Of a stretch of DNA of 64,000 nucleotides, positions 35,976-45,881 are shown one piece after another. Each line of letters starts with the position of its first letter. Position 1 is the stretch's first letter. Made by a program: the position numbers and the translations under genes. The stretch comes from Ignavibacteriota bacterium (GTDB lineage Bacteria; Bacteroidota; Ignavibacteria; UBA10030; BY39): NCBI GenBank assembly GCA_003327435.1, contig QOQV01000003.1, forward strand, positions 1 through 64,000, given 5' to 3'. The notes beneath the pieces were generated by a model. That model was given only the letters and a program-made list of their open reading frames with translations, ran no database searches and was not told the DNA's origin.

Positions 35976-38705
35976 ATGAGCCCACTTAGAAGATTTTATC
36001 TAATCTTTAAGACCTTCCCCTTTATCGCTTTAACAATATTCTATTTTCAACTCTATGCACAACAGAACGGCGAAATATCTGGTATAATTACAAGTCGTGA
36101 AACAGGTGAACCATTAATTGGTGTAAATATAATAATCGAGGGAACTACTCTGGGAGCGTCAACAGATTTGGATGGAAAATATCTCATACGAAGAATACCG
36201 CCTGGTACCTATTCCTTACGGATTTCAGGTGTTGGATACGCTACAAAAATCATAACAGATGTTTCCATAAACGGAAAACCGGTTGAATTAAACATAAGTA
36301 TGACAGAAGAAACTTTCAAACTACAGGAAGTAGTAGTTACAGCTGAAATGATAAATTCGACAGAGAGTGCTCTACTTGCACAACGTAAAAGATCCATATA
36401 TATAAGTGATCTAATAAGTGCTGAACAGATTAAACGAACGCCAGATGCTACATCTTCTGATGCTTTAAGACGTGTCACTGGTCTAACAATCGTAGACAAC
36501 AAATTTGTTTTTATTCGCGGAATTAATGACCGTTATAACGGAACCTCGCTTGATGGGGCTCCGGTCGCAAGTACCAGTGTTGGGAAAAAAAGTTTCTCAT
36601 TTGATATGATCCCTTCAAATCTTCTTGAAAATTCACTGGTTATTAAAAGTGCAACTCCTGATCTTCCTGGAGATTTTTCAGGCGGACTTGTCCAGCTTAA
36701 CACACTTGATTTCCCACAAAAGAAAGTTGTAAAATTTAATTTTAGTTCTTCATATAATACAAATACTACAAATAACAACATATTACTTTCCAGAGTTGGT
36801 AAGTACGATATTATAGGGTTTGATGACGGAACCAGAAAATTCCCAGGTAAAACCGATCCAATTGAAAATGCAATTTTGGCACCAAACACATGGGCTCCAA
36901 GAAATATAAAAGCACCTTTCAATTTATCATTTTCGCTTTCCGCTGGTAATCGTATTGATATCGGAGAAGAGAATGAGTCGACAAATCAATTTGGATATGT
37001 TACTGCATTAACTTACAGGAATTCATACCAGAAAAATCCTAAAATTATAGACGACTGGCAGGTGGGGCGATATAACTGGGGTAATAAATATGAAAATTCG
37101 ATTCTCTGGGGATTATTGGCAAATTTAAGTTATAAGTTTAGTGGAAGGAATAAAATCAGTTTTAAAAATAATTTTGACCAATCCGCCGAAGATGAAGTAA
37201 CAAGATATAATTCATTCGATTATGGTAATTCTCAGGAAAAAATATACACAACTATCAACTGGACACAAAGATCCATTTACACCGGTCAATTAAGTGGCGA
37301 ACACGAATTTACAAAACTTGGTGGTTTGTCAGTACAATGGCGTAGTTCACTATCAACCTCTAAACGCGAAGATCCAGATAGAAAAGAAGTTACCTACTAT
37401 CGCAACCTCGATGAACCCAACGAACCTTTCGTTGCTGCTGTTAATAAACGCTCGTGGGCAATAATGAACGAAAGAACAATAAGTTACGATATCGACTTTG
37501 AGTTTCCATTATCAATTGCAAAACTTAAATTTGGGGGCAGAGCACTCAAAAATTATTCTAACTATAATATAAGATATTTCAATGTAATTCCTGATTACCT
37601 TGGAGGTATTTCAGATAGTTTGACAACTTTACTACTTGAATATATATATTCAAATGAAAATTATGGTCGTGGCAAGTTCCTATTTCACGAAACTTCAAAA
37701 GCATCTGATACATACACAGGAAGAAATGCACTTTCTGCAGGTTATTTGATGTTCGATATACCATTTTCTTTGTTCCATAATAAATTCAGGTTAGTGAGTG
37801 GAGCTCGAGTTGAAAATTCAGTACAAAATGTACAAATTCCAAAATCCAAAACTCCAGATTCACCAATGAATGTTACCGAATTGAAAAATACTGATATTCT
37901 TCCATCAATAAATCTGACTTACTTTTTAAATGATTTTACAAACTTAAGATTTGCATACTATCATTCGGTTAACCGCCCAGAAATTCGGGAACTTGCATCA
38001 ACAGGATTTTATGATTTCGTTAAATATGAAATAGTTGGTGGAAATCCAAATCTCAAACGAGCATATATTAAGAATATTGATCTTAGATTAGAAACATTCC
38101 CAGCAATAGGTGAAGTATTCGCATTCAGTATATTTCAGAAATATATATCAAATGCAATTGAAGAAGAGTTAATACATACATCAACACGTACTCGAACCTG
38201 GTTTAACTCTCCAAAAGCAATAAATAATGGCTGGGAAATAGAAGTCCGTAAATCTCTTGGATTTTTAGGTGAATATTTTTCTAATATCATATTAATTGGA
38301 AATTATACGCGCATCCACTCAAGTGTAGAGTTTGAAAATGTAGAAGGTAATTCGGAAAACACAATCAAAAAAATTAAAACAAGACCACTCCAAGGTCAAT
38401 CTCCATATGTAATTAATGCAGGAATATTTTTCAGAGAACCATATTTCAGAACAACATTAAATATTCTTTATAACAAATTCGGACGAAGGCTTGAGACGGT
38501 TGGCTTCCTTACGTCTGATATTTATGAAGAACCCCGTGACATTATTGATATGACTTTAACTCAACCTTTATTCGATTCATTTGAAATCAAATTTACTATA
38601 AAGAATTTAGGCAATAGAAAGAAAGTTTTATCCCAAGAAAATCGAATTTATGAATCTACTTATTCGGGTCGAACATATTCTATCCAGATGTCCTACGGTT
38701 TTTAG
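35976..38705 (+). CDS. TonB-dependent outer-membrane receptor
   Basis: I chose ATG 35976 (909 residues), which gives a signal peptide ending in YFQLYAQ; the frame is open upstream to 35847 but that part reads as leader. Order: carboxypeptidase-regulatory-like domain (about 33-110, GEISGIITSRETGEPLIGVN), plug domain (LRRVTGLTIVDNKFVFIRG, RYNGTSLDGAPV), then a long barrel ending YSIQMSYGF with the terminal aromatic residue. Such receptors import large ligands using TonB energy. No SusD-like gene follows; instead a beta-helix T9SS protein comes 185 bases downstream. The ligand is unknown. Confidence 0.92.
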   Translation: MSPLRRFYLIFKTFPFIALTIFYFQLYAQQNGEISGIITSRETGEPLIGVNIIIEGTTLGASTDLDGKYLIRRIPPGTYSLRISGVGYATKIITDVSINGKPVELNISMTEETFKLQEVVVTAEMINSTESALLAQRKRSIYISDLISAEQIKRTPDATSSDALRRVTGLTIVDNKFVFIRGINDRYNGTSLDGAPVASTSVGKKSFSFDMIPSNLLENSLVIKSATPDLPGDFSGGLVQLNTLDFPQKKVVKFNFSSSYNTNTTNNNILLSRVGKYDIIGFDDGTRKFPGKTDPIENAILAPNTWAPRNIKAPFNLSFSLSAGNRIDIGEENESTNQFGYVTALTYRNSYQKNPKIIDDWQVGRYNWGNKYENSILWGLLANLSYKFSGRNKISFKNNFDQSAEDEVTRYNSFDYGNSQEKIYTTINWTQRSIYTGQLSGEHEFTKLGGLSVQWRSSLSTSKREDPDRKEVTYYRNLDEPNEPFVAAVNKRSWAIMNERTISYDIDFEFPLSIAKLKFGGRALKNYSNYNIRYFNVIPDYLGGISDSLTTLLLEYIYSNENYGRGKFLFHETSKASDTYTGRNALSAGYLMFDIPFSLFHNKFRLVSGARVENSVQNVQIPKSKTPDSPMNVTELKNTDILPSINLTYFLNDFTNLRFAYYHSVNRPEIRELASTGFYDFVKYEIVGGNPNLKRAYIKNIDLRLETFPAIGEVFAFSIFQKYISNAIEEELIHTSTRTRTWFNSPKAINNGWEIEVRKSLGFLGEYFSNIILIGNYTRIHSSVEFENVEGNSENTIKKIKTRPLQGQSPYVINAGIFFREPYFRTTLNILYNKFGRRLETVGFLTSDIYEEPRDIIDMTLTQPLFDSFEIKFTIKNLGNRKKVLSQENRIYESTYSGRTYSIQMSYGF

Positions 38706-38737
38706 ATAGATTCCAAATAACAGAATAAAAAAATACC

Positions 38738-38758
38738 GGCAGTGTTGCTACCACTGCC
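38738..38758. other. Perfect 7-bp hairpin between receptor and beta-helix gene
   Basis: GGCAGTG and CACTGCC flank a seven-base loop, 32 bases after the receptor stop. The plus strand has no T-run after the stem. The minus strand does (a run of T to the left of 38735), so it would work as a terminator only leftward, where no gene needs it. It may instead mark an attenuating or RNA-stabilising element between the two genes. Confidence 0.4.
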
Positions 38759-38890
38759 AGTGTTAAAGCAAAAAGACAATTCAGATACCATTACAAGCCA
38801 ATTAATTCCGCTTTTTGCTTTCTCAATATACAAACTTAAAAGAAAAAATAGATAATAAATATCAACATCAAACAATACAAGGAAGTAATT

Positions 38891-40642
38891 ATGAACAAAA
38901 TTTTTATCTTTTTGATTTTAATGTTTCTAATTTTTAGTATAACAGCATATGCTCAAAAACCCCGTGTAATACTTGGAGCTGGAATAGGTGAAGCTCATTT
39001 TAAAGAACCGTATCACCAAAATTATAATCGGACTTTATCGGCTGATACGGTATATATCCTTACAGGATGGTACTTTGTTGATTCAACATATCAAATTACC
39101 ATACCAGCCGGTACACTTATCCTGGGTGATAGTGCTTCAGCTGGAACATTAATTATAAAAAGAGGTGCACGCATATATGCAGAAGGAACACCACAACGCC
39201 CGATAGTTTTTACAAGCAAAGATCCAGTTGGAAGACGCGATCCGGGAGATTGGGGTGGTGTTATTATCTTAGGAAAAGCTCCAACTAATCAACCCACAAC
39301 AAAACAGGTTGAAGGTGGATTTGGAACAATCCCAAATAGTGATGCTATGTATGGAGGTTCTGATCCTGATGACAACAGTGGTGGATTCCGTTATGTGCGA
39401 ATTGAATTTGCAGGTAGTGTCTTTTCTCAGGATAACGAGAGTAATGGATTAACATTAGGAGGAGTCGGTAGAGGTACCCAAATTGATCACATACAGGTTA
39501 GTTTTGGGAATGATGATGACTTTGAATTCTTTGGTGGTACAGTTGACGCAAAATACTTAGTTAGCTGGAGAAATCTTGACGATAATTTTGATTCAGATTT
39601 TGGATGGTCTGGACGTCTACAATTTGTTTACGCTAAACGAGATCCATTGATTTTTGATGCATCTCCAGCTGGTTCATCAAATGGTTTCGAATCCGATAAT
39701 GAAGGTGCATCTCCCTACACTGCAGTACCGAGAACAAAAGCACGCATCTCAAATGCCACAATTGTTGGTCCACAGAGTGATACTTCAATTGCCGTCAATG
39801 CAAAATATCAGTTTGTTGCATTATTACGACGAGCAACAGAACTCAGTATTTATAACTCAATTTTAATGGGATACCCTCGCGGCATTCAACTTAGAGATAC
39901 ACTCACTCAACGCGCTGCAATTGATAACCGCCTTGAAATAAAAAACACAAGTTTACAATCATTAGTAGCAAACCTTTTAACACTTAGTAGTAGTCCAAAT
40001 ACTGGAAATATTCCTGGATTTAATGTCAAGGACTGGTTCGATGGTGTTGCTCCATACCAACCTACTGGTAATATTGGTAGTACTGCACGAAATGTCATTG
40101 ATGTGGGATTACCACCTGAAGTATTCAACCTTGATAGGACTAACAATCCAGTACCGCTACCAAATTCTGAGGCAGCCACTGCAGGAACACTTTTCCAGGG
40201 TCGGCTCGCTGGTGACTCATGGTTTGATTCTGTTTGGTATCGAGGTGCATTTGATCCCTCACTGCCCAGAAGTCAACAATGGGATTTTGGATGGACCAAT
40301 TATGAGCCGGAGAATTATGATCCAGAACAAGCTACTAATATTTTGCCGGATAATAATTTACCAGCAACATTTAATTTAGGAAGGAATTACCCAAACCCAT
40401 TTAATCCATCAACTCAGTTTACGATCGATATTCCTCATCAAGTAAACATCCAATTAATGGTATATAACGTATTAGGTCAAAAGGTAAAGACTTTAATAAG
40501 CGGAGAGATGGTTGCCGGTTCATATATAATAGAGTGGAATGGAACAGATGATTCTGGAATATCCGTTCCAAGTGGAATTTACTTCATCCGTATGACGACC
40601 AATGAATTCAAATCTGCTCAAAAAGTTTTATTGTTAAAATAA
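38891..40642 (+). CDS. Beta-helix surface protein with T9SS sorting domain
   Basis: A 583-residue secreted protein with a signal peptide (ending TAYAQ). The central domain has right-handed beta-helix character: YQITIPAGTLILGDSASAGT, LIIKRGARIYAEGTPQRPIVF, WGGVIILGKAP, YVRIEFAGS, DHIQVSFGNDDDFEFFGGTV. Aspartate-rich loops (DPDDNSGG, NDDDFE, DDNFDSDFGW) could bind calcium. The C-terminal 90 residues are the type A sorting domain (NYPNPFNPSTQFTIDIP through SGIYFIRM and KVLLLK), which directs outer-membrane passage by the T9SS. It follows the TonB receptor on the same strand and may be its surface partner. Confidence 0.88.
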   Translation: MNKIFIFLILMFLIFSITAYAQKPRVILGAGIGEAHFKEPYHQNYNRTLSADTVYILTGWYFVDSTYQITIPAGTLILGDSASAGTLIIKRGARIYAEGTPQRPIVFTSKDPVGRRDPGDWGGVIILGKAPTNQPTTKQVEGGFGTIPNSDAMYGGSDPDDNSGGFRYVRIEFAGSVFSQDNESNGLTLGGVGRGTQIDHIQVSFGNDDDFEFFGGTVDAKYLVSWRNLDDNFDSDFGWSGRLQFVYAKRDPLIFDASPAGSSNGFESDNEGASPYTAVPRTKARISNATIVGPQSDTSIAVNAKYQFVALLRRATELSIYNSILMGYPRGIQLRDTLTQRAAIDNRLEIKNTSLQSLVANLLTLSSSPNTGNIPGFNVKDWFDGVAPYQPTGNIGSTARNVIDVGLPPEVFNLDRTNNPVPLPNSEAATAGTLFQGRLAGDSWFDSVWYRGAFDPSLPRSQQWDFGWTNYEPENYDPEQATNILPDNNLPATFNLGRNYPNPFNPSTQFTIDIPHQVNIQLMVYNVLGQKVKTLISGEMVAGSYIIEWNGTDDSGISVPSGIYFIRMTTNEFKSAQKVLLLK

Positions 40643-40676
40643 AAAAATATAACTCAATCTTGCCTCTGTAATACTG

Positions 40677-40750
40677 TTGTAAGAGGTTGCTTAACATAAG
40701 GATTTTATAATATTCTTTTCATAGTATAACTCCTTGGCAACCTCTTGCAA
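40677..40750. repeat. Inverted repeat with 14-base arms in the convergent gap
   Basis: The arms TTGTAAGAGGTTGC (40677-40690) and GCAACCTCTTGCAA (40737-40750) are complementary except for one position, separated by about 46 bases. They lie between two convergent genes, so the structure could stop transcription from both sides. However, the long loop and lack of a T-run directly after either arm are unlike a simple rho-independent terminator. Confidence 0.55.
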
Positions 40751-40801
40751 TATAATAATTTCAAAAAATCCATAACTAAAATTTTTCGACGTGTGATTTT
40801 T

Positions 40802-43800
40802 TTATTTAATCAATACAAATTTTTTAACTGCCATAAAGTCAGCGGTAACAAAACGGTAAAAATATATACCACTCGAAAATTGTGATCCGTTAAATTCAAC
40901 TTTGTACTTTCCTGGTTTCTTCTCCTCATTTACAAGTGTCAGCAATTCTTGACCGAGAGTATTGTAAACTTTAAGTGTAACAAATGATGCTTCGGGAATA
41001 CCAAATTGTATTTCTGTGATTGGATTAAATGGATTAGGATAATTCTGATAAAGAACAAACTCTTCTGGAATTTCCTCAATTTCTGATACAGCTTCGAGTG
41101 GTGGGTTAGGAGGAAGCTCATTTATTGATACTATTTTTATATTTGATAATGTATTAAAAATTCCTGAAGACGATAGAATGAGCTTTCCATTTTGCTCTAC
41201 TTTTACCCAATATCCTTTACCTGGATAAATGGTATCACTAATTAAATATCCAAATGAGTATTTGTAAAAATTTGATGTCACCATACTCCCAGGTATAGAA
41301 CTAATTGAATTTACACTAACAACATTGGATGCTGAGCCAATTAAATTCCAACCTGAGTAAACATCAACTGTCTCTGGATCACATAAATAACCAGTCATTG
41401 GAACATGACCAGTATCGCTGAATTTTATCCAGTATCCAATTCCAACTGAAAGTGTTTCTTTTTCTACATATCCAGAATTATATACAAACGCCTTCGAAGT
41501 CGAAGTTGGATACAAGACATTTTTTCTAAAATCGGAAACCAGCAACGGGACCGAAAGCAAATTCCATCCCTTTTCAAAAGAATAAGAATTCGTGACCATG
41601 CCTGGTATTGCACCAGTATAAAAATACCATGGAGAACCAGTAGCTTGTATATTTGCACTTGAATTAACAGCATGAACCTGCCAATAGTATGTCTTATTTG
41701 TATCAAGTGATGTATAGGAATAACTAGTATCTGTTTGACTTATCACAAATGTTGGTGGTATCAAAGTATCAAGATACACCAGATAATTTCCAGCAGCTTG
41801 TGAAGAGCGCCAGATTAATTTACCATTCAATGGTTGATTAAGGGTTCCATTAATAGGGGAAACAAGTGTAAAAGAAGATGGTGAATTTATTATGTATTCA
41901 TCAGCACCTATATCTGGCGAACCACCTCTTGTATTTCCATCGAAATCATCTAAAATTCCTATAGGAATTCCGTTGTTATCAGCATATGAATATACTGCTG
42001 GATTGATATGTAAATTATTAGAGGAAGGATTAACAAATTTTGGATCAGCATTATAGCTAGAAAAATCGCAATTAGACATTGCAATCCAAATTGGAAGATT
42101 GGAGAACATATTTAACCATCCTGTAAGATGAGAGTTATTAAGATTATAAAAAATATTTTTATCTGAAAAACCTGGCAACCAATTAACAGGATGTACTGAA
42201 TTGGCAATAGCAATATGAAATCCAATACCGGATCTTTCATTGCAAAATATATTGTTTTTGATATTAACAATTGAAACTCCGGTTCTTCTATAACAATATG
42301 AAGAATCCAAACCACTTGAACTTCCTCCAATGTATATGGAATTAAAGAATAGATTATTAAAAATTTTACCGGAGAAAATTTTATCAAAAATTCCAGTATA
42401 TGTACACTTATTTGAAAGTCCAACCGCTAAAGAAACCATATTATTTACAACTGTAACACTATCGTTTATAAAGTCAAACAAAAAGCCACTTACATTACTT
42501 GATGCATTAACATCAGATGGTCCAACATTGTAAATGAAATTTTTATAGATGTTTGTATAGTGAGAGTTTACATATATTCCTATAAAATCATTCGCAAATG
42601 GTGGTGTTTGGACAACATTAACAATCATATTTTGAGATACATTAGCCGTATCAACAAACAAAATTTTTATACCGATTACAACTCCTCCACCATCAATCTT
42701 AATTTTTTTACTAAGACTAGTATCACCTATAACATTTCCACATATATCGGCTCTGGCTTTAGAATATATATTCATTCCATTGATATCAATTCCTATAAAA
42801 CTGGAAGACATAACTGGTTTAGTAAGGTATATATTTTTTATTTTATTATCCTTAACTGTACTAACTAAATTGGTATCAATATTTAATGAAATGCCCGTAA
42901 ATGTTAAACCGCTTACATCAACCAATGGAGTACCCTCTGCCATGGGGAGAATACCGCCAATAAAATTACTACTTATAAAATGTCCACCGCTTCTTTGAGA
43001 AGTTGACGGCAACAAATATATTCCTGTCATCTGCTGATTTTGGGAAACATTTTGATAAATAGAATTTGAGATAATATTCCACCTCATGCCATACAGCTTC
43101 AAACCATAATTGCTCCAGTTGTATATTTTAGAATCTTGAATTGTATTAGAGTCGTTTGGCGCATTTGTAGTCCAATCGGAATAGATTGCATTCACAGGTT
43201 GTGGAGAAGCTAAATCAGATCTATCTCTGATTTCACAATTTAGAATTATATTGTGACTGTTACCACTTGTCATTGTATGTTCACCAAAATAAACAGTACC
43301 ACTATAGCTGGATGTATTCGATCCCTCAATCTTCAAATATTTCAAAACATTATAAGTTGCATCATTATTCAGACGAATTGATGGTCCAACAAAGCTGTTA
43401 CTTAAATTCCGAATCGTCCAGAAAATAGAGTCGCCAGTGCCACCAGCCCTACCATCCAAAATTATTCTATCTGCACCATTGAAGTCTATTAAAGGAAACT
43501 CACCATAAACGTTCCCCTGAGTTGTTCGCATGCTTACGCCACTGGCAGGCCGAATAGTCACAGTCCAATTGCCACCACTAGTAAGATATTCATTAAATCT
43601 TATCGGAAATATTTCACCAGTTGTACCATCATAATCTGATTGTAATTCAAAAATTACATCACCTGTAAGAATTATTTTATTTAATGTATCTGCAATCTGA
43701 CTTAATTTCTTAAAGGTATAAGAATTTCCAACAGAATAAGTTCCTCCAGCAACTAGTAATGAATTAAAATTATAACTTAAAGCACTTTGAACATCTGGTA

Positions 43801-45313
43801 ATGGGCCAATATTTTGACTGATAGGAAAAGTTCCATTTTGCTGTGGTGACCCTGTAGCCATCAAGATTGATCTCATCGTAAGAGGAGGTAAAGGGCGATT
43901 ATATAAATTTTCATACCTACTTTCGACCAATGCAACTGCAGCGGCAACGATTGGCGATGCGCTTGATGTACCTGCGAAACAGCTATCATAATAATAATTT
44001 TTACCAGAAGCGGTATAAAATGGCGGGCATATCGAAGGAAATGTTCCGGTAGTTGTAACCTTCTCTCCCCATCCCTGCAAATTCACTCTCGAACCATAAT
44101 TTGAAAAAGCTAATCTCGAACGCGCAACATCTGAACCGAAAAAGGCACTCGGAGCTGCACCTGCACCGACTATTATAGCGCCAGAATTATTTTGAGATAA
44201 GAATGGCCAATGTCCATAATTACCGGTACTATAAATAGTAGCATCAAGATTTTGATACCCATTAGCTCCAGCTTCAATTACATGTATTCCATTTCCAATA
44301 GCAGTGAGAATAATCTCGTAAACTGTTGGATCCCACTCGACTGGAACTAACCCTGTATCACTGCTACCCGTGTAATATGGACCTGCGCCTTGCTGTTCAA
44401 TCAAAATAATATCACCTGCTTGAAGGTTACTAATTACATATGTTAGTGCAGTAGTCAAAAGCCAGCTACCATTCAAAAATGTTGGAGCAACTTTAACATT
44501 GCTCCCATAACAAGCACCCGTAGTACCAATACCATTTCTCAAACTCACCAATTCACCTAAAACGGCAGTTCCGTGGTTATCATCTCCAATTGGATCGATT
44601 GCAACATAGCCAGGTGGAATTAACATACTTATTCCGCTCGGTAAATCATTATGATTCAAATTCCACCAATATTCTACGTCACAAATAGTAACATTTTGCC
44701 CACTATCATTAACAAACCAAGCAAATGTTGCACCGATACCAGTAGTAGCAGTATTTAAATAACCCTGCTTTGCTTGATAATTACCAGGTTGCGGTAATGG
44801 AAGTGGTAATAACAATGGTTTTGCCAGTTCAACTTCTGAAAGTGCATTAAGTTGGTTAATCCAATCCTCGGAGTTTTGATTTTCAGGTACGCTCAAAATA
44901 AAATAATTATTCAAATTTGCAATAGCCCTATTCAAGTTTTCCTGAGCATTTAATCGGAGATTTTCAATTTCATATTCAGAAATTGCAGCCATTCTATTCC
45001 ATTTCCCCCCATTTTTACTAAACATTTCTAATAACTTTTTTGCTTGTATCGAATTCAAAGCTTTACCATCTTTCTCATATGGGTAATCATCTTCATTCAA
45101 GCTAAAATTAAAATCATCTAAAAATTTTACTTCTATGTGTTTTCTATCCTCCCATTTTTTAAGACTTGTACGAACTGGTTTCTGCAACAATTTACGTTGT
45201 TTAAAATAACCTGAATTCAATTGTTCACGATTTTGTTGTGCAGCACTACTATCAAATATCAAAATTAAAACAAAAAATACCGTTATTAAAAAATTAATCA
45301 TTAATCGTATCAT
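40802..45313 (-). CDS. Secreted S8 (subtilisin-like) protease with beta-helix and T9SS domain
   Basis: A 1503-residue exported protein. After the signal peptide and a propeptide-like segment (to about 175) comes the peptidase domain with Asp212 in TICDVEYWW, His247 in DDNHGTAVLGE and Ser450 in GTSSASPIVAAAV, a complete subtilase triad. Residues about 530-1170 are parallel beta-helix-like (repeated NIIxN and IxNNxF motifs). A fibronectin-III-like domain follows (SFTLVSPINGT ... YYWQVHAV), then a SLP-type module with KGWNLLSVPL and SGWNLIGSA. The C terminus is the NYPNPFNPITEIQFGIP sorting domain. It is presumably a surface protease with binding modules; substrate unknown. Confidence 0.92.
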   Translation of the reverse strand: MIRLMINFLITVFFVLILIFDSSAAQQNREQLNSGYFKQRKLLQKPVRTSLKKWEDRKHIEVKFLDDFNFSLNEDDYPYEKDGKALNSIQAKKLLEMFSKNGGKWNRMAAISEYEIENLRLNAQENLNRAIANLNNYFILSVPENQNSEDWINQLNALSEVELAKPLLLPLPLPQPGNYQAKQGYLNTATTGIGATFAWFVNDSGQNVTICDVEYWWNLNHNDLPSGISMLIPPGYVAIDPIGDDNHGTAVLGELVSLRNGIGTTGACYGSNVKVAPTFLNGSWLLTTALTYVISNLQAGDIILIEQQGAGPYYTGSSDTGLVPVEWDPTVYEIILTAIGNGIHVIEAGANGYQNLDATIYSTGNYGHWPFLSQNNSGAIIVGAGAAPSAFFGSDVARSRLAFSNYGSRVNLQGWGEKVTTTGTFPSICPPFYTASGKNYYYDSCFAGTSSASPIVAAAVALVESRYENLYNRPLPPLTMRSILMATGSPQQNGTFPISQNIGPLPDVQSALSYNFNSLLVAGGTYSVGNSYTFKKLSQIADTLNKIILTGDVIFELQSDYDGTTGEIFPIRFNEYLTSGGNWTVTIRPASGVSMRTTQGNVYGEFPLIDFNGADRIILDGRAGGTGDSIFWTIRNLSNSFVGPSIRLNNDATYNVLKYLKIEGSNTSSYSGTVYFGEHTMTSGNSHNIILNCEIRDRSDLASPQPVNAIYSDWTTNAPNDSNTIQDSKIYNWSNYGLKLYGMRWNIISNSIYQNVSQNQQMTGIYLLPSTSQRSGGHFISSNFIGGILPMAEGTPLVDVSGLTFTGISLNIDTNLVSTVKDNKIKNIYLTKPVMSSSFIGIDINGMNIYSKARADICGNVIGDTSLSKKIKIDGGGVVIGIKILFVDTANVSQNMIVNVVQTPPFANDFIGIYVNSHYTNIYKNFIYNVGPSDVNASSNVSGFLFDFINDSVTVVNNMVSLAVGLSNKCTYTGIFDKIFSGKIFNNLFFNSIYIGGSSSGLDSSYCYRRTGVSIVNIKNNIFCNERSGIGFHIAIANSVHPVNWLPGFSDKNIFYNLNNSHLTGWLNMFSNLPIWIAMSNCDFSSYNADPKFVNPSSNNLHINPAVYSYADNNGIPIGILDDFDGNTRGGSPDIGADEYIINSPSSFTLVSPINGTLNQPLNGKLIWRSSQAAGNYLVYLDTLIPPTFVISQTDTSYSYTSLDTNKTYYWQVHAVNSSANIQATGSPWYFYTGAIPGMVTNSYSFEKGWNLLSVPLLVSDFRKNVLYPTSTSKAFVYNSGYVEKETLSVGIGYWIKFSDTGHVPMTGYLCDPETVDVYSGWNLIGSASNVVSVNSISSIPGSMVTSNFYKYSFGYLISDTIYPGKGYWVKVEQNGKLILSSSGIFNTLSNIKIVSINELPPNPPLEAVSEIEEIPEEFVLYQNYPNPFNPITEIQFGIPEASFVTLKVYNTLGQELLTLVNEEKKPGKYKVEFNGSQFSSGIYFYRFVTADFMAVKKFVLIK

Positions 45314-45881
45314 AACACTACTCTCCTTTCTAACTTTGGTTTCGATGTATTATTGAGAACAAAAAAACATACTTAGATTAATCACCTAAGTTTTAATGGT
45401 GCTGAACTAAAAATATTTTATACAGATACTATTAAAAAAATAGCGATAGCATACGCTCGCTATATAGCACAAACTTTATATTTATTATTTGTTCTCTCAG
45501 GTAGGTATGTATTTACATATATTTTACGTAATAAAACAAGAATAGGATTGGAAAAAGAATAAAAATTTTTAAAAAAATTAATGGGGTTAGAAAAAATTAT
45601 ATGAGGGTTTATAGATGGTGTATAATTTTTCCTGCACCAGATAAGTTTATATCCCATTGACATAAATGTATCCCATTTATTAGATAGAATTTCTGAAGCA
45701 TTAAAACATTTATGTAGAACGGGTCCGAATAAAATATTATAATTCACTCTGAACCCTTTAGATTCACAATTAAATATAGGTTATATTAATTAAAAATCCA
45801 AACAAGATTTATAATAATTCAAGTGATTCACAAAATAAAATACGATTTTTATGTTAAATTTCACGATATATTAATATTTTC
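45314..45881. other. Intergenic region between giant gene and S8 protease gene
   Basis: This 568-base gap is AT-rich. It holds a terminator-like hairpin near 45441 and must contain the promoter of the S8 protease gene. A minus-strand frame at 45460-45747 (GTG start, 95 codons, Phe/Asn-rich) has no recognisable motif or ribosome binding site and is probably chance, though its stop lies within the hairpin. Confidence 0.5.
45434..45462 (-). terminator. Probable rho-independent terminator
   Basis: On the minus strand, TAGCGA and TCGCTA pair across a ten-base loop (45441-45462) and are followed by seven T residues (45440-45434). It lies 420 bases beyond the stop of the giant T9SS gene and ahead of the protease gene, so it would separate these two leftward transcripts. 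The stem is only six pairs. Confidence 0.5.

Noticed and set aside
38738-38758. Cobalamin riboswitch downstream of the TonB receptor
   Set aside because: The GCCACTG-like hairpin invites the idea, but no other conserved riboswitch box is visible and it lies after, not before, the receptor gene.
45460-45747. 95-codon minus-strand frame with GTG start
   Set aside because: Composition is Phe/Asn/Ile-rich as expected for AT-rich non-coding DNA, with no ribosome binding site, no motif, and a stop inside a terminator hairpin. It remains possible but unsupported.
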